Shown in pieces: positions 7,877 to 15,973 of a DNA stretch of 64,000 nt. Every line of letters starts with the position of its first letter. Position 1 is the stretch's first letter. Both the position numbers and the translations under genes were made by a program. The stretch is from Parvularcula sp. (lineage in GTDB: Bacteria > Pseudomonadota > Alphaproteobacteria > Caulobacterales > Parvularculaceae): the NCBI GenBank assembly GCA_002704915.1, contig PAIP01000068.1:248001-312000 (forward strand). The letters run 5' to 3'. The notes beneath the pieces are model-generated. The model did not search any database. It saw only the letters and a list, made by a program, of their open reading frames with translations, and was not told the origin of the DNA.

Positions 7877-9562
7877 TCAGGCGTCGACGACGAGCGCGTC
7901 GGTTTTCGGCCGGCCGATACACAAGAGGGCGGTTCCATCGCCGAGATCGGCTGTGGTCTCTCCTGCCAGCACTCGCACCTTGCAGGTAAGGCACACGCCT
8001 GCCCGGCAATCGCTGGCGGTCTCAACGCCGACCGTTTCGGCCAGTTCCAGAAGCGACAAGTTATCCGACGCTTGCCAATGGGCCTCTTTTTCCGACTTGC
8101 GGAAGAGCACGTTCGCGCTCTCAATTTCGGTTTCACCCGTAACCGGCGCGGCGAATTCTTCCGTATGAATGTGACTGGGATTGCCCCCGCTCTGAATAAG
8201 GGCTTCTTTCATGTCGGCGCAAAAACTGTCGGGGCCGCAAATATAGAAATCGGCTTCAAACCACGGAATATCGACTCTTTTCCCGCCCAGCGTCACATGC
8301 AAATCGCCAAGTGATTGCTTGACGAGGTCTGGCGTCACACGCCCTTGCAAACAACCTTTTTCCTTTGCACGACTGAACGCATATGTCGCCTGAAATGAGG
8401 GGTGCTTTCGCTTCAACTCTTCCAGAACATTGCGAAACGCCATGTCCCGAGGCGTTTTCGCGCCGTAGATCAGCCTCACATAACCCGGCTCTTTCTTCTG
8501 AAGATGCGCATCCAGCATCGCCATCAACGGCGTTACGCCAATGCCGGCTGCGATCAGAACGACAGGATGAAAGCTTCCCATATCGAGCGTGAAGGCGCCG
8601 GATGGCGCACGCAGCTCTACAACATCGCCCACATTGAAGTTATGCAGCCGCCGCGATCCGGCCCCTTCCTGTCGCAAAACCGTGATCCTGTAATGGTCCG
8701 GTTCATAGCCAAAGGACGATAAACTCCATGTGCGAGTGATTTTTTTTCCGCCCTCACCCGTTAAACGGACATTCACATGCTGCCCCGCTCGCATCTGGCA
8801 CAAGGCGCCGCCGTCCTCCGGTTTCAGGGTGAATGACTTGATATTCTCCGCTTCTTCATCAATCGATGAGATAATAAAGGGCCGCCAGCCAGACCACCGG
8901 TTCTCGGCTGCATTAAGCGCCCTTTCAGCGACTTCCTTTTTGGCGCCCAGAAGCAGCCTGTTTGCCGGGCTCAACTTCTCAAAGTCGAGAAGTTTCAGGA
9001 GCGGCGCCAAAGGCGGCGCACTATGACCACCGATAAAGTCGCAGACATCGGCGACGCTCGGCATCTCAAAATCATGGGAGACGCGGTTTAACATATCCCC
9101 CGGACGCACAACGCCAGGCGTCAGAACATCCAGATAGACGCCGGTGCGCCGGGACTGTGCGAAGGTCTTTTGAAAGCTACGCGGCTGATTAAGCCGCCAG
9201 GCCAGCTTTACACACGGGGTTCGCGCGCCGCTGACAACGAGCTTAACTTCACTGCCGAGCGTAAAAACATCGCCGACTCTCACCGCCGTCTCATCGAGAT
9301 CATCGAGGGTGAGGTTCTCACCGAAAAAACCATCAGGCCATTTTTCAGGATCGACGCCTAAATACTCTCCCCAATAGTCATAAGCAGATCGTGCAAAAGC
9401 GTAGAGCTTATCAGGGTGGACCGCTCGCTGATCATTTTCAGCGCCGTTTTCCGTAATCACCCAAGGCTCCTCGACAGGCTCCTTCAGATGAGCGGTCTTT
9501 ACAATCTCCGTCCCAATCTGGACGGTCTGAACGCGACCGACGGAAAAGTTCAGCAGGCGCAT
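7877..9562 (-). CDS. MOSC domain / ferredoxin reductase / 2Fe-2S fusion protein
   Basis: Three modules in about 561 residues. The first is an N-terminal MOSC domain with GENLTLDDL and a conserved Cys in SGARTPCVKL, which in this family handles molybdenum cofactor or thiolated substrates. The middle is a ferredoxin-NADP reductase-type module with the FAD site RTWSLSSFG and the NAD site IAAGIGVTPLMAM. The C-terminus is a plant-type 2Fe-2S ferredoxin with CRAGVCLTC plus a later Cys in ALLCIG. This YiiM-plus-reductase architecture suggests electron delivery to a molybdenum or thiol-dependent reduction. The frame is open to 9664, but the first 34 codons precede family similarity and overlap the predicted promoter, so the ATG at 9562 is preferred; 9613 is another option. 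Confidence 0.85.
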   Translation of the reverse strand: MRLLNFSVGRVQTVQIGTEIVKTAHLKEPVEEPWVITENGAENDQRAVHPDKLYAFARSAYDYWGEYLGVDPEKWPDGFFGENLTLDDLDETAVRVGDVFTLGSEVKLVVSGARTPCVKLAWRLNQPRSFQKTFAQSRRTGVYLDVLTPGVVRPGDMLNRVSHDFEMPSVADVCDFIGGHSAPPLAPLLKLLDFEKLSPANRLLLGAKKEVAERALNAAENRWSGWRPFIISSIDEEAENIKSFTLKPEDGGALCQMRAGQHVNVRLTGEGGKKITRTWSLSSFGYEPDHYRITVLRQEGAGSRRLHNFNVGDVVELRAPSGAFTLDMGSFHPVVLIAAGIGVTPLMAMLDAHLQKKEPGYVRLIYGAKTPRDMAFRNVLEELKRKHPSFQATYAFSRAKEKGCLQGRVTPDLVKQSLGDLHVTLGGKRVDIPWFEADFYICGPDSFCADMKEALIQSGGNPSHIHTEEFAAPVTGETEIESANVLFRKSEKEAHWQASDNLSLLELAETVGVETASDCRAGVCLTCKVRVLAGETTADLGDGTALLCIGRPKTDALVVDA

Positions 9563-9651
9563 AATCCCGTTTCCGCTCCAAGGGGAGGACGGCTGCAAAT
9601 GTCGCAACACCATCCAGCAAGCATCTCTGAAAAGTCCGCCAACCTCATTTG

Positions 9652-9680
9652 TATTTGACAGCAAAACATCAATATGTCAA
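9652..9680 (-). promoter_or_regulatory. Candidate promoter for the MOSC fusion gene
   Basis: Minus-strand TTGACA (9680-9675) and CAAATA (9657-9652) are 17 bases apart. The decamer CATCAATATG overlaps the -35 side on the plus strand at 9667-9676. A transcript from here would start near 9645, downstream of the longest possible start codon, which argues for the shorter protein. Confidence 0.38.
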
Positions 9681-9727
9681 CATTTTAATGGTATTTTGTA
9701 TGTATTGATCACTTTCAAGGATGCCCC

Positions 9728-10195
9728 ATGACAGAGAAATCCTCCGACATTCCCGCCAGCAATAAAAGGACTGGGATCGTCCCCGAAGGGATCTGGGTGC
9801 TCGATCAGGAACGGTCGAAAAAGCTCGCCCCCTGCTCTCACACCCTCTGGGTGATCAAGGATGACGGGAAAGAACTCACCTGGGTTTCCATCGAAACTGG
9901 CGAGGACGACGTCCACAAGATCACCTCATGGACGGGCCAATATGGCGGCGGCCCCTCAACCGTCACAGGCAGCGGTTTTGTCGCCAACCTCCGTGCGCAC
10001 GGTCCCGATGAAATGGAAACCTATGGCGAAATACCGGAGATGGGTCCCTTTTCGGAAAGGTGTAAAGTCGACCCCTCAGGAACATCCATGACATGCAATG
10101 GAAAAGTGGAAACCAAGGACGGCGTCCTTACCTGGCTTGAGGTTTTCACCCTGCACTCTGCGTCGCCGCATTTGCCGTTGCTGCTGAAGCCATAG
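9728..10195 (+). CDS. Uncharacterised 155-residue protein
   Basis: No family is recognised. The protein has no signal peptide or membrane segment and is predicted to be mostly beta: alternating strands around GIWVLDQERSKK, HTLWVIKDDGKELTW, and a later segment with three cysteines (in APCSHTL, ERCKVD and MTCNGK). The pattern recalls small beta-barrel or lipocalin-like domains, but this is only an impression. AAGGATGCCCC before the ATG is a good Shine-Dalgarno. It is divergent from the MOSC fusion and convergent with the isochorismatase-type gene, so it is a single-gene unit inside the catabolic cluster. Confidence 0.7.
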   Translation: MTEKSSDIPASNKRTGIVPEGIWVLDQERSKKLAPCSHTLWVIKDDGKELTWVSIETGEDDVHKITSWTGQYGGGPSTVTGSGFVANLRAHGPDEMETYGEIPEMGPFSERCKVDPSGTSMTCNGKVETKDGVLTWLEVFTLHSASPHLPLLLKP

Positions 10196-10248
10196 ACCGC
10201 GGAGACCGACAGAGCAAAAACAACTCTGTCTACAGAATTTATATGCGA

Positions 10249-11055
10249 CTAACTGGCGGCGCTAAGCGCGCTAACGAGCTGACTGGACGTCGCCGTGAAT
10301 CCGAAACAAAAACGCACATTGTGAAGCGTTGCCTGCATGCAAAAATCAGGAGAGGTCGTAGCGACGCAATCTTCCAGCATGACGGTGTCATATCCGTGAA
10401 AATTGGCGTCCATCAGCGTGCCGAGAACGCAGTGATCCGCATTCACTCCTGCAAAGAAAAGCGTTGTCACATCGAGATTTTTTAAGATCGCATCGAGCGG
10501 CGTATCCCAGAATCCGCTGATCCGGTGCTTGCTGACATGAATATCGCCGGGTTCCTGATGAAGGCCGTCGATAATAGCGGCGCCCCAACCGCCTTCTTCC
10601 AAAACGTGATAGTCGCCATGGGCTGTTCTGATCTCGCCCGCGAGTCCCGGCGCTTTTCCGTTGGGATTGAATGGATGCAATGTCCCGGGCGACAGGTTCA
10701 TGCGGTCCGGGCGCACACCCCAGCTTACCCAAATCACCGGAGCGCCTTGCGCCCTAAAGGCGGCGGCGGCCTTGTTGATAGGCTCTTTCAACGCCTGCGG
10801 CGCTGATACATCGATGCCCATGGACCCGATCCACCCGTCAGGCGCGCAGAAATCATTCTGCATGTCGATGATGATGAGCGCCGCGCGGCTCGCGTCGAAG
10901 ACAATATTCTGGGACTGCGCTTCCAGCTCCGCTGCCTTTGGCGTCCGCGTTGCGCGTCGCATGTCCACAACACAGTCGGAAACTTTGTATCCGTTCCGGT
11001 CAGACGCGCCGAGCGCGACCCACTCATCGCTTTGAAACCCTGCTTTTCCAGTCAT
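10249..11055 (-). CDS. Isochorismatase-family cysteine hydrolase
   Basis: The protein has the cysteine hydrolase core: catalytic Asp in the strand ALIIIDMQNDFC, a helix-strand ending in VIWVSWG, and nucleophile Cys209 in GVNADHCVLGT with the family's cis-peptide environment. Members hydrolyse N-carbamoyl compounds, amides, nicotinamide, peroxyureidoacrylate or isochorismate, and the true substrate here is unknown. The start at 11055 is chosen because GGAAGGAACGC lies just before it; the longer frame to 11097 adds 14 residues with no Shine-Dalgarno. It faces the predicted promoter at 11117-11145 and probably processes an amide or carbamate intermediate of the neighbouring pathway. Confidence 0.85.
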   Translation of the reverse strand: MTGKAGFQSDEWVALGASDRNGYKVSDCVVDMRRATRTPKAAELEAQSQNIVFDASRAALIIIDMQNDFCAPDGWIGSMGIDVSAPQALKEPINKAAAAFRAQGAPVIWVSWGVRPDRMNLSPGTLHPFNPNGKAPGLAGEIRTAHGDYHVLEEGGWGAAIIDGLHQEPGDIHVSKHRISGFWDTPLDAILKNLDVTTLFFAGVNADHCVLGTLMDANFHGYDTVMLEDCVATTSPDFCMQATLHNVRFCFGFTATSSQLVSALSAAS

Positions 11056-11116
11056 CGCCTGCGTTCCTTCCGTTGCAATTGACCCAGCCCTCATCATTCT
11101 GTGTGGATCTCTTGAA

Positions 11117-11145
11117 TTATTGTGGATATATACTATATTTTGTCA
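11117..11145 (-). promoter_or_regulatory. Candidate promoter for the isochorismatase-type gene
   Basis: Minus-strand TTGACA (11145-11140) is followed by A/T-rich DNA and ACAATA at 17 bases. The sequence TATTTTGTCAA (plus strand) is shared with the promoter near 7754. Confidence 0.35.
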
Positions 11146-11215
11146 ATAATTTAACGCCATATCATCTTTATATGATGCGAAAGGAATGCTGCTGGCGGGA
11201 TGTCCTGAAAACATG

Positions 11216-11237
11216 ATACTGACCATAAAATCAGTAT
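11216..11237 (+). promoter_or_regulatory. Inverted repeat before the MarR-like gene
   Basis: ATACTGA and TCAGTAT form a perfect seven-base dyad with eight bases between, 24 bases before the start codon of the regulator. Position and symmetry fit an autoregulatory operator. Confidence 0.45.
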
Positions 11238-11260
11238 TTTATCGTCATTAGAGATGGAAA

Positions 11261-11770
11261 ATGAGCGCAAAAAAAACCACCGCACCGAAGTCAGATGACT
11301 TTGAATCCCTGTCAGAACTGGAGCTTTCGCTCACGATCCTCTGGAATTCCGTCAAACGCTGGATGAACCAGCGCAGCAAAGAGGGTGAACTTAACGGGCT
11401 GTCGGATCTCGACGTTTTTCTGATGCACTTGCTCGTCTATCGGGACCGCCAGCTTCGCGCGAACGACCTCGCTTTCGCCCTGTCGATCGACGACATGCAC
11501 CTTGTCTCCTATTCGCTAAAAAAACTTGTCCGTATCGAAGCGATCTCCAGCACCAAGATCGGCAAGGAAGTCTTTTATAAGGCGGACGAAAAAGCGAAAC
11601 GTCACTACCGGGAGTTTCTCGACGATCGCAAGCGCTTCCTCGAGCCGGCGCTGAAACATTTGAGCTATGGCGATTACGATCTTGAATCGCTGGCGCAATT
11701 GTTGAGAGCGCTTTCAGGCGTTTACGAACAGGCCGCCCGCACAGCCGCCTCTTCTAAAAGTCCGGAGTAA
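11261..11770 (+). CDS. MarR-like winged-helix transcriptional regulator
   Basis: The 169-residue protein has an N-terminal helix (ELELSLTILWNSVKRWMN), then a winged-helix region with recognition-helix segment SIDDMHLVSYSLKKLVRIEAI and a beta wing around KEVFYKADEKAK, and a C-terminal dimer helix. This matches the small winged-helix group described as predicted MarR-family regulators (COG5631-like). It is flanked by the isochorismatase-type gene (divergent) and an ornithine-cyclodeaminase-family gene, so it may sense a nitrogen-containing intermediate. A perfect dyad lies just upstream. Confidence 0.72.
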   Translation: MSAKKTTAPKSDDFESLSELELSLTILWNSVKRWMNQRSKEGELNGLSDLDVFLMHLLVYRDRQLRANDLAFALSIDDMHLVSYSLKKLVRIEAISSTKIGKEVFYKADEKAKRHYREFLDDRKRFLEPALKHLSYGDYDLESLAQLLRALSGVYEQAARTAASSKSPE

Positions 11771-11847
11771 CGCATGGGTCGGTGTGTTTTGCTCCTGACT
11801 GCCTGCGCGCAAATCTCACCAAGGCAGAATAGCAAAGCGAGTGAAAC

Positions 11848-12828
11848 ATGACGGTCCTGATTTTCAATGAAGCCGAAGTGCGTCGCCATTTGACGCCGAT
11901 AGAGTGCATCGAGGCGATGCGACAGGCAATGATCGCGCTGTCCCGCGGTCAGACGCAGCAACTCCCCCGCGAGATCATGACCATGAGCGGCGGCCGCATG
12001 CTCGGCATCATGCCGGGAGCCATGAATGCGGACGCCGATTTCGGCGCAAAAATCATTAGCGTCTTTCCGCAGAATTTCGCTGAAGGCAGACCGTCGCACC
12101 AAGGCGCGGTCATGATTTTCGATGCTGAAACGGGCGCGTTGAAAATTCTCGCCCATGCCGGCGAAATCACCGCGATTCGGACCGGCGCCACCAGCGCCGC
12201 CGCCACCGACGCGCTTGCACGCAAGGACGCATCTCAACTCGCCATTCTCGGCTACGGTCATCAGGCGTTTTCACACGCACGGGCGATTTCAAAAATCAGA
12301 AATCTGTCCAAGATCACAATTTGGGGCCGGGATAAGGAGCGCCGCACCGCAGCGGCGGCGAACCTGGAGAAAGAGCTGGGCGTTTCATGTGAGCCCAAAG
12401 CCAGCGCCGGCGAAGCCGTGAAAGACGCAGATATTATCTGCACAGTAACTGGCGCCAAGGACCCAATCCTTTTTGGCTCCGACGCCCCCGACGGAGCGCA
12501 TATCAATGTCGTCGGATCAAGCTTCAACGGCCCTGCAGAAGTCGATAGCGACCTCGTTGTAAAATCTGTTTATTTTGCCGATCATCGTCCTTCTGTGATT
12601 GCGCAAGGAACCGAATATATCCGCGCCCATAACGCGGGACTTATCGACGAAACACATATCGCGGCCGAAATCGGTGAAGTATTTGACGGAAAACACACCG
12701 GCCGTAGATCTGATGGGGAAATCACACTTTATAAATCCCTTGGCCACATCGTTCAGGACCTCGCGGGCGCAATCCTGCTTGCTCACAAAGCTGCAGAAAA
12801 CAGTATCGGCCTCACAGTAGATTTCTAG
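11848..12828 (+). CDS. Ornithine cyclodeaminase / mu-crystallin family protein
   Basis: The 326-residue protein has the family's N-terminal substrate domain (PIECIEAMRQAM, then GRMLGIMPG) and a Rossmann domain with GYGHQAFSHARA in place of the usual GxGxQA. Members include ornithine cyclodeaminase, alanine and N-substituted amino acid dehydrogenases, and ketimine reductases; residues seen do not single out one. The conserved switch EITAIRTGATSA is intact. The stop codon TAG shares its G with the edge of an IS remnant, so the last residues may have been reshaped by that insertion, although length is normal. Confidence 0.85.
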   Translation: MTVLIFNEAEVRRHLTPIECIEAMRQAMIALSRGQTQQLPREIMTMSGGRMLGIMPGAMNADADFGAKIISVFPQNFAEGRPSHQGAVMIFDAETGALKILAHAGEITAIRTGATSAAATDALARKDASQLAILGYGHQAFSHARAISKIRNLSKITIWGRDKERRTAAAANLEKELGVSCEPKASAGEAVKDADIICTVTGAKDPILFGSDAPDGAHINVVGSSFNGPAEVDSDLVVKSVYFADHRPSVIAQGTEYIRAHNAGLIDETHIAAEIGEVFDGKHTGRRSDGEITLYKSLGHIVQDLAGAILLAHKAAENSIGLTVDF

Positions 12829-13075
12829 GGTCTGAACCCAATTTATCGGATTGATTTATTTGAGCGAAGCGTGATTCAGGGATTCCCGAAAGGGAGTCTG
12901 GGATGGCGCGTTTTGATCTGAGTGATGAGGAATAGGCGGCGATCGAACCGCTGCCAGAGACTTCGGGCTATTGCGCCTGTTTGCCCGGAAGGAGAGCGTC
13001 TCCCATACGCCATAGAGAGACGAAAGCTCACGCAAGCGTTTGAAATTTTGGCTAATCGTCACGCACCTGAGCGAA
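12828..13075 (+). mobile_element. Degraded IS5-like insertion sequence, 5' end
   Basis: A terminal-repeat-like GGGTCTGAACCCAA begins at the preceding stop codon. At 12903 an ATG opens MARFDLSDEE, the typical N-terminus of IS5-group transposases, but the next codon is TAG where Trp (TGG) is expected, then AAIEP continues in frame. After about 25 codons the family pattern is lost, and no catalytic DDE residues or right end are present. It is a dead fragment. Confidence 0.6.
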
Positions 13076-13098
13076 CTGGGGATTCGATCAAAACAGGC

Positions 13099-13130
13099 TG
13101 GCGGCAGAGAGGGATTCGAACCCCTGCGCG
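13099..13130 (-). pseudogene. tRNA-Ser 3'-end fragment
   Basis: On the minus strand this reads GGTTCGAATCCCTCTCTG then CCGCCA, nearly the T-arm, acceptor strand and CCA of the complete tRNA-Ser 80 bases away, with one acceptor base missing. The 5' two-thirds of a tRNA are absent. It could be a broken tandem copy or an integration-site remnant next to the IS fragment. Confidence 0.55.
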
Positions 13131-13210
13131 CCTCTGGCGCGCAAAATCATAAGAACGAGGGTGAGCCCGATCGTGTTATGGCTGGCAAGCGTCTGATGAT
13201 TTCGCATAAG

Positions 13211-13300
13211 TGGCGGACAGAGAGGGATTCGAACCCTCGAGACGGTTGCCCGCCTACACGCGTTCCAGGCGTGCGCCTTCGACCACTCGGCCACCTGTCC
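13211..13300 (-). tRNA. tRNA-Ser (anticodon GGA)
   Basis: The 90-base minus-strand sequence folds as a class II tRNA: acceptor GGACAGG paired to TCTGTCC, a D-arm with GGCCGAGTGGTCGAAGGC, anticodon stem CACGC/GCGTG with loop CTGGAAC giving anticodon GGA, a long variable arm, the T-loop TTCGAAT, and an encoded CCA end. The long variable arm and GGA anticodon identify it as serine, reading UCC/UCU. Confidence 0.96.
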
Positions 13301-13359
13301 TCACGCCGATAACGCACGGCGCACGCGAGTCTTTATCTCGCCGCCTTCGCGGCGGGGCG

Positions 13360-13385
13360 GCCTTCGACCACTCGGCTGCCTGTCC
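13360..13385 (-). pseudogene. tRNA-Ser 5'-end fragment
   Basis: These 26 bases match the first 26 of the intact tRNA-Ser except two positions in the D-stem entry (GGACAGGCAGCCGAGTGG and on to GAAGGC). It then runs into an unrelated GC-rich hairpin. It lies 60 bases upstream of the intact gene, in the same orientation. Confidence 0.6.
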
Positions 13386-13562
13386 GTTCAGAGGGGCCGG
13401 AATATAGTCAAGGCGCTCGCCTGCGCAAGGCTTGGGCCCCGCATTTTCGCTGGCTTTCTGCAAAATAGGGCGAAGGAGACGCACAGATTTGCAGGGGCGG
13501 TCCCGCCGGGCTATTCTGATCTCGGGTAAGGTTGCGTTAACCATTCGAGGGGCTCTAGGAAA

Positions 13563-13835
13563 ATGGCTGCGTTTCGTCTTTTGGCTTGGATTTTCGTGGC
13601 GATCGCCATCGCGCTGTTGGGGGCGGACGGCGTCACATCGCTTGAAACCGGCGAGCCGGTGATGCGCTCGACAGAATTTATGCTGGGACTTATCGGCATT
13701 GACGGGGCGGCCATTGCGGAAAATTCCCCGGGGGGCGTCTCTCAGGCGATCCGCACCATCATGGGGCTCCCGCTTTGGGGCGTCTTCGGCGTCATTGGCG
13801 TGGTGATGACCCTGATCTTCCGACCGATGGAATAG
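13563..13835 (+). CDS. Small membrane protein of unknown function
   Basis: A 90-residue protein with two hydrophobic segments, about residues 5-22 and 68-87, joined by a mildly acidic loop that contains STEFMLGLIGIDGAAI. No family is recognised. GGCTCTAGGAAA precedes the ATG. The gene is single and convergent with terC; the N-terminal helix may be an uncleaved signal anchor. Coding potential is supported by high third-position GC and an intact start context. Confidence 0.6.
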   Translation: MAAFRLLAWIFVAIAIALLGADGVTSLETGEPVMRSTEFMLGLIGIDGAAIAENSPGGVSQAIRTIMGLPLWGVFGVIGVVMTLIFRPME

Positions 13836-13873
13836 GCCCGCGGCCTTATCTTCTTCTCAGAGCTGTTTTCTTC

Positions 13874-14677
13874 TCAGGCTTTCGATGCGGCATCGCCGCG
13901 CTCCTCGGCGCGGAGTTTCTCCAGCTTGTTGCGGTAACGCGTCTGCACCGTCGACACCACGACCATCACGAAGATGACGAAGTAGAAACTCGCCTTCGAC
14001 ATGGCGACGACTTCGAAGCCGAAGAGATGCATATGGGCGAGATGGCCGCCCTCGGTGATCAACAAGACGCCGACAATGAAAAGAATAAAAAGTCCGATCA
14101 CCTCGAACATCCGGTTCTTTTTCAGAAACGCAGACACATGATCGGCCATGACGATCATCATCACGCCGCTGATGATGATCGCCGCGGCGATGACCCAGAC
14201 GACGCGCGTCAGCGCGATCGCCGACAACAGCGAGTCGAAGGAAAAGATCAGATTCATGAAAACGATGGTGGCGATGGCGACCGGCACGGATTTGGTTTGG
14301 TTTTTATCCAGATTCTCCACATGCTCGACTGCGAGAAGATGCATGATTTCCTTGGTCGCCGTCCACATGATGAAACCGCCGCCGAAAATCGACACGATGG
14401 AATGGAACGTGAAGGACGCTTCGAAAATTCCATCGAGCTGGGCCCCGAACAGCGGCTGGGTCAGGGAATTGATGAGCCCCAGCACCACCACCATCAGGAC
14501 AAGGCGCAAGATGATGGCGAGGCTGATCCCGAGCCAGCGCACGAATTTTTGCCGCTCCGCCTCAACCCGTCCGGACTCGATGGAGATATAAAGGAGATTG
14601 TCGAAGCCGAGGACCGCCTGCAGCAGGATCAGCATCAAGAGGGTGAACAGGTTTTCCAGCGACAACAGCGACTCCAT
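13874..14677 (-). CDS. TerC-family integral membrane protein
   Basis: The 267-residue protein has seven to eight transmembrane helices and the TerC family's two acidic membrane motifs: GFDNLLYI in the first half and FSFDSLLSA in the second. TerC-type proteins are linked to metal (manganese) export, tellurite resistance and metallation of secreted enzymes. The ATG at 14677 is chosen over an upstream one because AAGGAGGGCGTGAA precedes it and the first hydrophobic helix follows. A charged C-terminal tail (KLEKLRAEERG) is cytoplasmic. No clear manganese riboswitch is seen upstream. Confidence 0.9.
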   Translation of the reverse strand: MESLLSLENLFTLLMLILLQAVLGFDNLLYISIESGRVEAERQKFVRWLGISLAIILRLVLMVVVLGLINSLTQPLFGAQLDGIFEASFTFHSIVSIFGGGFIMWTATKEIMHLLAVEHVENLDKNQTKSVPVAIATIVFMNLIFSFDSLLSAIALTRVVWVIAAAIIISGVMMIVMADHVSAFLKKNRMFEVIGLFILFIVGVLLITEGGHLAHMHLFGFEVVAMSKASFYFVIFVMVVVSTVQTRYRNKLEKLRAEERGDAASKA

Positions 14678-14806
14678 TTCACGCCCTCCTTCAGATTGAG
14701 CTGGCGCCAATGGGCCATGTTTCGCCATCGCGGACAAGCGTGGCCGCTCGCGGCTGGCCTCCGGCGGGGAAACCCGTCATCATGCCCCGGATAAAGGAGT
14801 CAGGCG

Positions 14807-15652
14807 ATGATGAAGATCGCGCTCGCTCTCGCCGTCGCGCTGGCGCTGGGTTTCATTTTGTCGGTTCTTTTAAAAACCCCGCGTCATGACCGCGACTGGG
14901 TCGTCGGCGTTTCGCGCATGCCGGTTTTCGAAACGATGCCCGACGGGCGACGGCGCCTGCACAATATGCGCGCCTTTGAATTCTCCGCCCATCATGCCGC
15001 CAAGGACTGGCGCGAGACGACGCTGGATCCCGCGGATCTTGAAGAGATATGGTTTTTCACAGAACCCTTTCCCGCGTTCAAAGGCGCCGCCCACACCTTC
15101 ATCAGCTTCGTTTTCGGCGGAGACACCGATCAGACCATCGCCATTTCCGTTGAAGCGCGAAAAGAGCGGGGCGAGGTTTATTCCGGCTTTAACGGCCTCT
15201 TCAACAAGTTCGAACTGATCTATCTGTGGTCGACGGAAAAAGATGTTTTAACGCGCATCGCTATCGGCCTCGATCATGATTTGTACGCCTACAAACTTGA
15301 CGTCACCGCCGAGCAAAGCCGTGAGATCCTCAATCACTTCATTGAGCGCACCAATGAGCTGAAGGATCGCCCGCGCTTTTACAACACCATTACCTCCAAC
15401 TGCACCAATGAGCTCGTGAAATCGATCAATGGCGCCTTTCCAGGCGCCCTGCCCTGGCATTTTTCACATGTGCTGACGGGGTATGCGGCGCGGCGCCTTC
15501 ATCATCTCGGCTTTCTCGACCATGAGACGCCTCGCTTTGAAGACCTGCGCGCCGAAGCGCTGGCGACCAAGGCTATTCGCGCCGCCGCGGAGGAGCCCGA
15601 CCCGGCTTTTCCGGATGAATGGCGAAAACTCATGACTGACGAGAAGCGTTAA
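14807..15652 (+). CDS. DUF4105 (Lnb N-terminal-like) periplasmic protein
   Basis: The 281-residue protein has an N-terminal membrane anchor (residues 3-23) and an exported domain. The order of conserved pieces fits DUF4105: MRAFEFS, then TFISFVFGG, later YNTITSNCTNELVKSIN, where the Asn-Cys-Thr trio is the family's likely thiol active site. The family includes a domain of lacto-N-biosidase and proteins thought to be amidase or hydrolase-like in the periplasm. The role is unproven. AAAGGAGTCAGGCG before the ATG is a strong Shine-Dalgarno. It is transcribed away from terC. Confidence 0.8.
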   Translation: MMKIALALAVALALGFILSVLLKTPRHDRDWVVGVSRMPVFETMPDGRRRLHNMRAFEFSAHHAAKDWRETTLDPADLEEIWFFTEPFPAFKGAAHTFISFVFGGDTDQTIAISVEARKERGEVYSGFNGLFNKFELIYLWSTEKDVLTRIAIGLDHDLYAYKLDVTAEQSREILNHFIERTNELKDRPRFYNTITSNCTNELVKSINGAFPGALPWHFSHVLTGYAARRLHHLGFLDHETPRFEDLRAEALATKAIRAAAEEPDPAFPDEWRKLMTDEKR

Positions 15653-15819
15653 CGCGCGCGTAACGCGACAAGCCGTTCGCCTTTGACGATAAAACGCATT
15701 GCCGTTTCGTCATTTCGATGAAGCGAATTTCTCCAGCGCCGAGCCGCGCGCCACGCTTCTTTTCAAGGCTGAGGTCCGCGCCTATCTCCCCCTCATAACA
15801 AGAAACGAAGGAGAGACCC

Positions 15820-15909
15820 ATGACCCGCGTAATTACATTCCTGACGATCTGTACTGTTCTGGCTGCTGCGGCGTACCCGGCGTTTTACGCTTATGCGTCC
15901 CTCGCGTAA
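15820..15909 (+). CDS. 29-residue hydrophobic small protein
   Basis: A short frame (begins MTRVITFLTI, ends FYAYASLA) is preceded by GAAGGAGAGACCC, a near-ideal Shine-Dalgarno. The product is a single hydrophobic helix with alanine-rich ends, as in small membrane proteins. It lies alone between the DUF4105 gene and kdsB. No homologue is claimed. Confidence 0.45.
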   Translation: MTRVITFLTICTVLAAAAYPAFYAYASLA

Positions 15910-15973
15910 TCGCCGAATTCGCACCAGTCTAAAGAAGGCGCCGCCGGCAACACCCCATACCCCCACCCAACTG

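Noticed and set aside
13775-14794. 339-codon plus-strand frame opposite terC
   Set aside because: Histidine/aspartate-rich low-complexity product is an artefact of the antisense of a hydrophobic protein.
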